Positions 7,931 through 15,162 of a stretch of DNA of 30,875 nt are shown here, piece by piece. Source of the DNA: Bacteroidales bacterium UBA2287 (GTDB taxonomy: Bacteria; Bacteroidota; Bacteroidia; Bacteroidales; Tenuifilaceae); the NCBI GenBank assembly GCA_002345675.1, contig DDWL01000055.1, forward strand, positions 1 to 30,875, given 5' to 3'. Below the pieces are notes generated by a model. The model had not been told where the DNA came from. It saw nothing but the letters and a program-made list of their open reading frames with translations, and made no database searches. The translations under genes and the position numbers were made by a program. Every line of letters begins with the position of its first letter. The stretch's first letter is position 1.

Positions 7931-10657
7931 TTACTTACCAAACTTAATGCTTGCCTGAGCAGCTGCTAGGCGTGCAATTGGAACACGGTATGGCGAGCAG
8001 CTTACATAGTTCAATCCAGCTTTAAAGCAGAACTCAACAGAAGCGGGGTCGCCACCTTGTTCGCCGCAAATACCAACTTTTAGGTCGCTGCGTGTTGCGC
8101 GTCCGCGCTCAACCGAGTACTGAATAAGCTGACCAACACCTTCTTGGTCGATGGTTTGGAAAGGATCGTTTGCAAGAATCTTCTTATCGAGGTAGTCGTG
8201 CATAAATCCTCCTGTATCGTCGCGGCTAAATCCGAAGGTCATTTGGGTTAGGTCGTTAGTTCCGAACGAGAAGAACTGAGCCGACTTGGCCATAATGTTA
8301 CTTAGCAATGCAGCGCGAGGAATCTCAATCATTGTTCCGTAAAGATACTTCAACTCTTTTAAACCAAATTTAGCGCAAACTTCAGCATAAGCTTTGTCTA
8401 CAACAACTTTGGTTTCGTCGAGTTCTCGTACATCGCAGGTAACAGGAACCATAATTTCGGGTAAAGGGTTTTTACCCTCTTTTAGTAGTTCGGCAGTTGC
8501 TTCGAACATTGCGCGAACCTGCATTTCGGTAACCTCGGGGAAAGTAATTCCCAAACGAACACCACGGTGACCCATCATAGGGTTCGACTCGTGAAGCGCT
8601 TCGCCACGTTTCGCAATATCCTCAGGTTTAATACCCAAAGCTTTGGCAAGTTCTGCTTGCTTTTCAGCACTTTGAGGAACAAATTCGTGGAGAGGAGGAT
8701 CGAGTAAACGAACGGTTACAGGTAAGCCATCCATAACCTCCATTGTGCTCTTATAATCTTTCTTAACAAAGTGGAAAAGCTCGTTAAGTGCAGCACGACG
8801 CTCTTTTTCGTCGGCGCTAAGAATCATTTTGCGAAGTAGGAACAAGGGCTCTTCGGAACCTTTACCGTAGAACATGTGTTCGGTACGGAAAAGACCAATA
8901 CCTTCGGCACCATAGTCGCGAGCAACTCTAGCATCGGCAGGGGTATCGGCATTTGTGCGAACACCAAGCTTGCGGAATTTATCAACAAGTACCATGAACT
9001 CCCTAAACCTTGGGTTTTCGGTCGAATCCATTAACTCTAAAGCACCAGAATATACGTGACCTCTGGTTCCATTTAGTGTAATTACATCACCTTCTTTAAG
9101 AACAACACCGTTGGCTCCAATTTTAGCAATTTTCTTGGCAGCGTCAACATGAATGCCACCGGCACCTACAATACAGCATTTTCCCCAGCCACGAGCAACA
9201 AGAGCAGCGTGCGAGGTCATACCGCCACGGGCGGTTAAAATGCCTTCGGCAGCGCGCATACCTTCAACGTCTTCGGGGTTGGTTTCTTCGCGAAGAAGAA
9301 TAACCTTTTCGCCCTTACGGAACCATGCAACTGCATCTTCGGCAGTGAAAACTATTTTACCAACTGCAGCACCTGGGCCAGCAGGAAGACCTTTTACAAT
9401 AGGATCAACTTTGCTTTCGGCATTTGGGTTAACAATTGGGTGAAGTAATTCGTCAAGTTGAACTGGGTCGACACGCATTACTGCTTTTTTCTCGTCGATA
9501 AGGCCCTCATGAAGCATATCCATTGCCATGTTCAACGCTGCTGTTCCGGTACGTTTTCCAGCGCGGCACTGAAGCATGTATAGTATGCCTTCTTGAATGG
9601 TGAACTCAATGTCGAGCATATCGGTAAATGCCTTCTCGAGGCGAATACGAATGTCGTCGAGTTCTTTGTAAATGCCAGGCATAAGTTCTTCCATGCTCGA
9701 CAAGTGCTTGTTTTGCTCGTTACGAGTGTCGTTATTAAGTGGGCTAGGAGTACGAATACCTGCCACAACGTCTTCGCCCTGAGCGTTAATAAGCCATTCT
9801 CCGTAGAAAATATTGTCGCCAGTTGCTGGATTACGAGTAAACGCAACACCAGTAGCCGAACTGTCGCCCATGTTTCCAAATACCATTGCCTGAACGTTTA
9901 CTGCAGTTCCCCACTCATCGGGAATACCTTCGATTCTACGGTACGAAACGGCTTTTTTACCATTCCAACTTTTGAAAACGGCCATAATGCTGCCTAAAAG
10001 CTGCGCTTTGGCATCGTCGGGGAATTCTTTGCCGAGCGATTCTTTTACCCTTTTCTTAAATTCTTCGGCAATTATTTTAAGATCATCGGCGGTAAGGTCG
10101 GTGTCGGAGTTAACGCCTTTTTTGTGCTTGTATTGGTCGAGCATTTCGTCGAGTTGCTTACGAATGCCTGTGCCACCTGCTGGTTCAAGGCCTTCGGCTT
10201 TTTCCATAACCACGTCGGCATACATCATAATAAGCCTGCGGTACGAATCCCAAACAAAGCGAGGATTGTTAGTTTTTTTAATAATACCAGGAATGGTAGC
10301 TGAGCATAAACCAATATTCAGAACTGTGTCCATCATACCAGGCATTGAGCTACGAGCGCCAGAACGGCAGCTGAAAAGAAGTGGATTTTCGCTATCGCCA
10401 TACTTCATACCCATGGCTTTTTCGACAAACTCCATAGCCTTCCAAATTTCGGGAAGAAGTTCGGCTGGCAGCTGGTTATTGTTTTTGTAGTATTCGTTGC
10501 AAGTATCGGTGGTTATGGTGAAACCAGCAGGTACGGGAAGGCCTAACAGGCACATCTCGGCAAGATTGGCACCTTTGCCACCAAGCAGATTCTTCATGTC
10601 TGCTTTTCCTTCGGCCGATTTGTCTCCGAAGGTGTAAACACGTTTTACGTTCGACAT
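7931..10657 (-). CDS. ppdK: Pyruvate, phosphate dikinase
   Basis: 908 residues, full length for the family. It interconverts pyruvate + ATP + Pi and phosphoenolpyruvate + AMP + PPi in the cytoplasm. Domains in order: N-terminal ATP-grasp domain (GGKGANLAEM near 26-35, RSGARSSMPGMMDTVLN near 98-114, TRNPATGDN near 274); swivelling phosphohistidine domain with GGMTSHAALVARG, catalytic His483 and the regulatory-type Thr481 two residues before it; C-terminal PEP/pyruvate TIM barrel with GLFRTEHMF near 588, ICGEQGGDP near 863 and the catalytic Cys887 in VSCSPYR. With a PPi-type PFK nearby it could run glycolytically, consuming PPi and AMP to make ATP. It has its own -7 promoter box at 10727-10734 and its own terminator. 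Confidence 0.97.
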   Translation of the reverse strand: MSNVKRVYTFGDKSAEGKADMKNLLGGKGANLAEMCLLGLPVPAGFTITTDTCNEYYKNNNQLPAELLPEIWKAMEFVEKAMGMKYGDSENPLLFSCRSGARSSMPGMMDTVLNIGLCSATIPGIIKKTNNPRFVWDSYRRLIMMYADVVMEKAEGLEPAGGTGIRKQLDEMLDQYKHKKGVNSDTDLTADDLKIIAEEFKKRVKESLGKEFPDDAKAQLLGSIMAVFKSWNGKKAVSYRRIEGIPDEWGTAVNVQAMVFGNMGDSSATGVAFTRNPATGDNIFYGEWLINAQGEDVVAGIRTPSPLNNDTRNEQNKHLSSMEELMPGIYKELDDIRIRLEKAFTDMLDIEFTIQEGILYMLQCRAGKRTGTAALNMAMDMLHEGLIDEKKAVMRVDPVQLDELLHPIVNPNAESKVDPIVKGLPAGPGAAVGKIVFTAEDAVAWFRKGEKVILLREETNPEDVEGMRAAEGILTARGGMTSHAALVARGWGKCCIVGAGGIHVDAAKKIAKIGANGVVLKEGDVITLNGTRGHVYSGALELMDSTENPRFREFMVLVDKFRKLGVRTNADTPADARVARDYGAEGIGLFRTEHMFYGKGSEEPLFLLRKMILSADEKERRAALNELFHFVKKDYKSTMEVMDGLPVTVRLLDPPLHEFVPQSAEKQAELAKALGIKPEDIAKRGEALHESNPMMGHRGVRLGITFPEVTEMQVRAMFEATAELLKEGKNPLPEIMVPVTCDVRELDETKVVVDKAYAEVCAKFGLKELKYLYGTMIEIPRAALLSNIMAKSAQFFSFGTNDLTQMTFGFSRDDTGGFMHDYLDKKILANDPFQTIDQEGVGQLIQYSVERGRATRSDLKVGICGEQGGDPASVEFCFKAGLNYVSCSPYRVPIARLAAAQASIKFGK

Positions 10658-10726
10658 TTTAATACAGTTTTAGTTATTGAATTATAGTGAATTGTGTTAT
10701 GTGTAGCGCAATTTACTCTGAACATA

Positions 10727-10734
10727 CAAAATTA
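10727..10734 (-). promoter_or_regulatory. Bacteroidota -7 promoter box for ppdK
   Basis: On the minus strand the bases read TAATTTTG, an exact match to TAnnTTTG, about 70 bp before the ppdK start. No clear TTTG is present 19 bp further upstream. Transcription would start near 10720, giving a leader of about 60 nt. Confidence 0.5.
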
Positions 10735-10947
10735 TTAAAAAAAATGGAATAGCCATTTACTTAAAAGTGGCTTTAAGCTAAATTATGTGCAAACGATGCA
10801 ATTAATTAAAATAGGCTCTATGTTTGAAAACGATTTTTAATTTTGAAATAATAAAAAGTTAAAGAAGAACAGAATCAAACCTAATAAATTTGCTACTATT
10901 GCGTTTATTATTATTTAAATCATCAAAATAATCATTTTCATTATTTC

Positions 10948-11029
10948 ACGCTAATAACGCTGATAACGCTGATTACACAGAATTTAATTTGAAATTTATA
11001 CATCTGCGTTTATCTGCGATATCTGCGAG
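10948..11029. repeat. Imperfect inverted repeat made of short tandem units
   Basis: The left arm (10950-10976) holds three 9-bp units of the type GCTGATAAC/GCTAATAAC/GCTGATTAC. The right arm (11002-11028) holds three units of the type ATCTGCGTTT/ATCTGCGAT/ATCTGCGAG. The right arm is roughly the reverse complement of the left with substitutions, so the whole can fold into one long imperfect hairpin. Fragments of this kind recur between genes in many bacterial genomes; copies elsewhere in this genome cannot be checked here. Confidence 0.55.
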
Positions 11030-11078
11030 AGCCAAATAGCAATAGACTAATTACGAATTTGATTTAACTATTTCTGCA

Positions 11079-11873
11079 ATGAAGTTTTATACAATTAAAC
11101 TCATTTTTCAATATATAGTCTATAGGTTTAGTGCAAAATCGGGTAGGGGACATGGAATTCACTCTCCATTTATTTACGATTTTACTCAAAATGTTCTTTC
11201 ACAAAAAAGTAACGATTCAAAACTAATTAGCATTCAGCGGCAAAGGCAAAACCTTATAAAACTAAAAGGTCTTATTTCGCCGAGCAACTTTGGGGCAGGA
11301 GCAAAGTTGAATTTAAAACCCGTAAGCATTGCTTCCGTTGTTTGTAAACAGTCGGTTTTACCCCGCTTTGGACAAATTTTATATAACCTTTGCAAATGGA
11401 TGAATTCGCAGTACATAATGGAAATTGGTACGTCAATTGGGGTTAGTACTATGTACTTAGCTTCGGCTTGCGAAAATGGTAGTGTCGTTACTCTCGAAGG
11501 TGAAGATTCGAGGATTGCAATTGCAAATAGCAGTATTAAGCGTTTAGGATTAAATAACGTTGTATTTTTACAGGGGAATTTTCAGCAAACGTTGCCTTTA
11601 GCACTTGAATCAGTTCCGAAATTAGATTTTGTATTTTTCGACGGTAATCACACTAAAGAAGCAACACTGAACTATTTCAACCTATGTTTAAGTAAAGTTC
11701 ACGAGAATTCCGTTTTTGTTTTTGACGATATTAGGTGGAATGATGAAATGTATGAGGCATGGAATGAAATAGTTGAGAATTTGAGTGTGACTATAAGTAT
11801 TGATCTTTTTAAAATGGGAATCGTATTTTTCCGAAAAGGCATTATAAAACAGCATTTTAACATAAATTATTAG
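11079..11873 (+). CDS. Class I SAM-dependent methyltransferase
   Basis: 264 residues. A Rossmann-fold methyltransferase is shown by motif I at ~113-128 (IMEIGTSIGVSTMYLA), the acidic end of strand 2 at ~140 (VVTLEGEDSR), and LDFVFFDGNH at ~182-191, which resembles the O-methyltransferase (AdoMet_MTase-24/OMT-3) group. The N-terminal ~100 residues carry a Bacteroidota-typical SGRGHGIHSPFIYDF segment of unknown role. There is no signal peptide, so it is cytoplasmic. The acceptor cannot be deduced. It is followed after 54 bp by the ABC ATPase gene on the same strand, but the two need not be related. Confidence 0.8.
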   Translation: MKFYTIKLIFQYIVYRFSAKSGRGHGIHSPFIYDFTQNVLSQKSNDSKLISIQRQRQNLIKLKGLISPSNFGAGAKLNLKPVSIASVVCKQSVLPRFGQILYNLCKWMNSQYIMEIGTSIGVSTMYLASACENGSVVTLEGEDSRIAIANSSIKRLGLNNVVFLQGNFQQTLPLALESVPKLDFVFFDGNHTKEATLNYFNLCLSKVHENSVFVFDDIRWNDEMYEAWNEIVENLSVTISIDLFKMGIVFFRKGIIKQHFNINY

Positions 11874-11927
11874 CTTGTTTCTCCATGAAAACGTTAAATT
11901 GAGTACTTTCAACAAAATTTTAAAAGT

Positions 11928-12662
11928 ATGGATACGAATAATATTTTAATTGACATAACCAACATAAAGAAATACTATAAAGTTGGAACAGTGATTGTTA
12001 AAGCGCTCGAGGGCGTTTCGGTTCAAATTCATAAAAATGAGTATGTGGCTATTATGGGTCCATCGGGATCTGGAAAATCGACGCTAATGAATATTTTAGG
12101 TTGTCTCGATACACCCACCGAAGGAACTTATGTGCTGAACGGAACCGATGTGAGCAAACTTGAGGACGATAGCCTTGCCGAAATTCGAAACAAAGAAATT
12201 GGCTTTGTATTTCAAACCTTTAACCTATTGCCACGCTATTCTGCGTTAGAAAATGTAATGCTTCCGCTTATTTACGCTGGCATTCCCAAGCACGAAAGGG
12301 TAAAAATGGGCGAGCATACGCTCGATACAGTTGGCCTTGGCGATAGAATGGAGCATAAGCCCAACGAACTTTCGGGAGGGCAGCGTCAGCGCGTTGCAGT
12401 TGCTCGTGCACTGGTTAATAACCCATCGATTATTTTGGCCGATGAGCCAACGGGTAACCTCGACTCGAAAACTTCAATTGATATAATGAACCTGTTTGAA
12501 GATATTTACGACCAGGGGAATACAATAATTGTTGTTACCCACGAAGAGGATATTGCACGCCACGCACGTAGAATTATTAGGCTTCGCGACGGGTTGATAG
12601 AAACCGACGAAATAAACCCTAATCCAGTTAGAAGGCAAAAGGTTGTTTTAAGTGAAGGGTAA
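11928..12662 (+). CDS. ABC transporter ATP-binding protein, LolD/MacB family
   Basis: 244 residues, one complete nucleotide-binding domain. Walker A GPSGSGKST at 44-52, Q-loop near FVFQTFNLLPRYSALENV, signature LSGGQ at 148-152, Walker B IILADEPTGNLDS from 168, and H-loop VVTHEEDIA. The LPRYSALENVMLPLIYAG segment and TGNLDS are characteristic of the LolD/MacB/FtsE-like branch, whose members power lipoprotein release or export through a MacB-fold permease at the inner membrane. No permease gene is adjacent, which is common for dispersed Bacteroidota members. The substrate is unknown. Confidence 0.92.
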   Translation: MDTNNILIDITNIKKYYKVGTVIVKALEGVSVQIHKNEYVAIMGPSGSGKSTLMNILGCLDTPTEGTYVLNGTDVSKLEDDSLAEIRNKEIGFVFQTFNLLPRYSALENVMLPLIYAGIPKHERVKMGEHTLDTVGLGDRMEHKPNELSGGQRQRVAVARALVNNPSIILADEPTGNLDSKTSIDIMNLFEDIYDQGNTIIVVTHEEDIARHARRIIRLRDGLIETDEINPNPVRRQKVVLSEG

Positions 12663-12692
12663 ATTTTATTTTTCAAAAATTAATCCTTTACG

Positions 12693-13346
12693 ATGAATAC
12701 TCTTACTAAATCAATTAAAATACTGGTATTTTTTTTCATAGCCCAACTCGTATTTAGTTTTATTGTTTTTTTTAGCGGGTGTCGATGCAATAACCCAGTT
12801 ATACCATATAATCTGGACTCTCTCTCTATTCGTAATTTATATAATGCAGACAATTTCCCCACGTTAACTGAAAGTAATAGCATGTATAGTGCAGCCATTG
12901 CTTTTTCGGTTACTTTGGCCGATAGTAATTTGCAAAATCCATACTACTACACCAAATGCAGCATTCCAGCAACCGTTGGTTTTACTTCGTCCTACGCCAC
13001 TTCAATGGACTGTAACCCAATTTTTGTTCCCAATCAAAGAATAGTGGGAATAAACATCGTTACTTTGTATAGCATCAACTCCGCAGTTCTGTCTGGAGCC
13101 GACGTAACCAACCTTTTCCTTGCACGCTCCAATAATTATAATCCCGAGTTAATGTACTCAACCTTCGAGTCATTGTTTGTGAAGCTGAATTCTCAACCCA
13201 ATGAACAGCCCGAGCTGAACTTCAATGTTTTTCTTAAAGTTCCGGTCGTAAACACATTGGCTCGTTTTGCACTTATTGTGAGCCTCTCCGACGGAACTGT
13301 GCTGAGCGATACAACAAAACTTATTACCGTAATCCCAAACCCATAG
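12693..13346 (+). CDS. Putative lipoprotein of unknown function
   Basis: 217 residues. A long hydrophobic N-terminus (ILVFFFIAQLVFSFIVFF) leads to SGC, a plausible lipobox with Cys30, and a second Cys two residues on (CRC). The mature part is Ser/Asn/Tyr-rich with predicted beta strands, and I recognise no family. It contains isolated Cys residues (YTKCSIPA, SMDCNPIF) that could form a disulphide. The gene follows the ABC ATPase by 30 bp and ends 1 bp before the longest possible start of the next gene, so it is probably co-transcribed with the putative outer-membrane protein downstream. Confidence 0.65.
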   Translation: MNTLTKSIKILVFFFIAQLVFSFIVFFSGCRCNNPVIPYNLDSLSIRNLYNADNFPTLTESNSMYSAAIAFSVTLADSNLQNPYYYTKCSIPATVGFTSSYATSMDCNPIFVPNQRIVGINIVTLYSINSAVLSGADVTNLFLARSNNYNPELMYSTFESLFVKLNSQPNEQPELNFNVFLKVPVVNTLARFALIVSLSDGTVLSDTTKLITVIPNP

Positions 13347-13380
13347 AATGGTGAATAGTTCGCTCTATAAAGGTTTTACA

Positions 13381-14229
13381 ATGCGCATAATAACAACAGT
13401 TGCAGTTGTACTATTTGTTTATTTGAATGCCCATTCGCAGTCTTTAACTCGCAAGCAGATTAATCTTTTTCTTGGAAGCCAGACCGTAAACTGCGATAAA
13501 TTTATGACCTCTTCGGATCTCGACTTTTTAAACTATGTTGATTCCGAAGGATATTCTGGACTTTTGGGTAACTATATGTTCATAGGCATTATGTATCAAA
13601 TTGAATTCAAGGATAAAGTTGAGGCTAAAGTGACGGTAGGCATGCATTCCGACTTGGCACCTGTTAAATTGAACTTTAGTTCGAGTTACTTTTTTAACCG
13701 AACCATTGGTTTTGGAGCCAGCTTTTTTGGCTACCCTCAAAACATAAACGATTTTAACCTTCATCATTGGAATAATGATGTTGGACTTATTGATTTAAAT
13801 ACTAATGCTAGGCAGCGCAAAATATATAACTTGGGGTTAGCCATTGGTCCCGATTTAAGGTTTAGGAGCAGTATATTTTCGTTCAACATCAAGTTACACA
13901 GCGGAGTTAGGTGGTTGAAATCCTTTACCGAAGGTTTTTTTCAAAAACAAATAAATGGAAACTACATTAGAGCAACTAACTATATAACACACAACAGTCC
14001 AACCTTCTATTTCTTTCCTCAGGCTGAAATTGAAATTAAACTTTTTAAAATAGGTCAAACGACTATTGGAATTATGGGGAAAGCATCGAGGGAGTGGAGC
14101 TATCGTGAAATAAACTACACCAAAAATGTTTCGGAATGGGTTAATGCACCCTATTCACGCACAGTAACATTTCCAGGCCACAAGTACATTAAGTACGATT
14201 ACGATGTTGGTTTAAATTTTAGCTGGTAA
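13381..14229 (+). CDS. Putative outer-membrane beta-barrel protein
   Basis: 282 residues from the ATG at 13381, chosen because the signal peptide (MRIITTVAVVLFVYLNAHS, then QSLTRK) starts there. An in-frame ATG at 13348 would add 11 residues and lies 1 bp after the previous stop. The mature protein has many alternating hydrophobic/polar strands with aromatic ends, such as IEFKDKVEAKVTVGMHSDL, FSFNIKLHSGVRWL and AEIEIKLFKIGQTTIGIMG. It ends in Trp (DVGLNFSW); a C-terminal aromatic residue is typical of barrel proteins inserted by BamA. It probably works with the lipoprotein encoded just upstream; no specific function is recognised. Confidence 0.65.
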   Translation: MRIITTVAVVLFVYLNAHSQSLTRKQINLFLGSQTVNCDKFMTSSDLDFLNYVDSEGYSGLLGNYMFIGIMYQIEFKDKVEAKVTVGMHSDLAPVKLNFSSSYFFNRTIGFGASFFGYPQNINDFNLHHWNNDVGLIDLNTNARQRKIYNLGLAIGPDLRFRSSIFSFNIKLHSGVRWLKSFTEGFFQKQINGNYIRATNYITHNSPTFYFFPQAEIEIKLFKIGQTTIGIMGKASREWSYREINYTKNVSEWVNAPYSRTVTFPGHKYIKYDYDVGLNFSW

Positions 14230-14290
14230 AGAACTTTTTATTTAAAATGGGGTTTACTAAACGACAAGGTTTAAATATTTCGAAACAATT

Positions 14291-14839
14291 ATGAAAATAT
14301 ACACTAAAACAGGCGACAAGGGTACAACCTCCCTAATTGGAGGTAAGCGAGTAGCCAAATATCACCCCCGAATTGAGGCATATGGTACCGTTGACGAGTT
14401 AATGGCATTTATTGCTCTTCTTCGCGACCAAGACATTCCCGAGCAAAGCAAAGCAAATTTGCTCGAGGTTCTCGATAGGCTTATGAGTTGTGCCTCAATT
14501 CTTGCAGCCGACTGCACCGATTGTAATGTGAAAATTCCTCAAATTCCTCTTTCCGATATTGAGTTTCTGGAAAATGAAATTGATAGGATGGAGGCAACCT
14601 TAGAACCCCTTACATCGTTTGTATTGCCCGGAGGCCATCAAGCAGTTTCGCTTTGCCATGTAACACGTACAATTTGCAGGCGTGCCGAACGATTGACAAT
14701 ACAACTTTCGGAAGAGACACCAGTGCCCGAAAACGTTATTAAATACCTAAATCGCTTAAGCGATTACCTATTTGTTTCGTCGCGTTTTTTTGGGAAATTT
14801 CATAAAATTCAACAAATAAATTGGAAACCGAGGGTATAG
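14291..14839 (+). CDS. ATP:cob(I)alamin adenosyltransferase, PduO type
   Basis: 182 residues, normal length. It transfers the adenosyl group of ATP to cob(I)alamin, making coenzyme B12 for radical enzymes such as methylmalonyl-CoA mutase. Evidence: N-terminal TKTGDKGTTSLIGGKRVAK (ATP-binding), R-x-E-A-Y-G-T-V-D-E-L near residues 27-37, FVLPGGHQ near 113, CRRAER near 130 and LNRLSDYLFVSSRF near the end. All are hallmark motifs of the trimeric PduO-type enzyme. No cobalamin riboswitch is visible upstream. It is probably a salvage or maturation gene standing on its own. Confidence 0.93.
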   Translation: MKIYTKTGDKGTTSLIGGKRVAKYHPRIEAYGTVDELMAFIALLRDQDIPEQSKANLLEVLDRLMSCASILAADCTDCNVKIPQIPLSDIEFLENEIDRMEATLEPLTSFVLPGGHQAVSLCHVTRTICRRAERLTIQLSEETPVPENVIKYLNRLSDYLFVSSRFFGKFHKIQQINWKPRV

Positions 14840-14853
14840 GTTACAATTTTTTT

Positions 14854-14861
14854 TATATTTG
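14854..14861 (+). promoter_or_regulatory. Bacteroidota -7 promoter box for the DUF2795 gene
   Basis: TATATTTG matches TAnnTTTG exactly and lies 62 bp before the ATG at 14924. There is no recognisable TTTG at the -33 position. The start would fall near 14868, after the stop of the adenosyltransferase gene. Confidence 0.5.
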
Positions 14862-14923
14862 CATTAATGTGTATTTTTGTAAAGCATTGTTAATCAGCGT
14901 TATAGCATAAAACAAGGTAAAAT

Positions 14924-15145
14924 ATGTATTGGACACTTGAACTTGCATCGAAACTTGAGGATGCACCTTGGCCAGCAACTAAAGAGGAACTAATCGACTT
15001 TGGAATACGTTCCGGAGCTCCGCTTGAAGTAATCGAAAACCTTCAGGAACTTGAAGAAGAGGGTGAGATTTATGAAAGCATTGAGGATATTTGGCCAGAT
15101 TATCCTACAAAAGAAGACTTCTTTTTTAACGAAGACGAATACTAA
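14924..15145 (+). CDS. DUF2795 domain-containing small protein
   Basis: 73 residues and very acidic. The sequence MYWTLELASKLEDAPWPATK, followed by ELIDFGIRSGAPLEVIENL and a Glu/Asp-rich tail containing IWPDYPTKEDFFFNEDEY, matches the short Bacteroidota form of DUF2795. Its W-P-A-T-K-x-E-L-I-D-x-(A/G) helix resembles that of other DUF2795 proteins. The function is unknown; small size, acidity and strong conservation within the phylum suggest a cytoplasmic partner or regulatory protein. It converges with the OstA-like gene, separated by only 17 bp. Confidence 0.85.
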   Translation: MYWTLELASKLEDAPWPATKEELIDFGIRSGAPLEVIENLQELEEEGEIYESIEDIWPDYPTKEDFFFNEDEY

Positions 15146-15162
15146 TAAAGCATAAGCGCTTA

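Larger units (their letters stand above)
10658..11078. other. Non-coding region between ppdK and the methyltransferase gene
   Basis: 421 bp of AT-rich DNA without a credible gene, between two divergent genes. It contains the ppdK promoter box (10727-10734) and, on the other side, the repeat-type inverted element at 10948-11029. The stretch 10760-10940 shows nothing I can interpret. Confidence 0.7.

Noticed and set aside
9972..10490. Long open frame antisense to ppdK
   Set aside because: It lies fully inside the conserved ppdK coding region on the opposite strand, and its translation has no family pattern.
14230..14290. Cobalamin riboswitch before the adenosyltransferase gene
   Set aside because: The interval is only about 60 bp and shows no B12-box-like sequence or structure.
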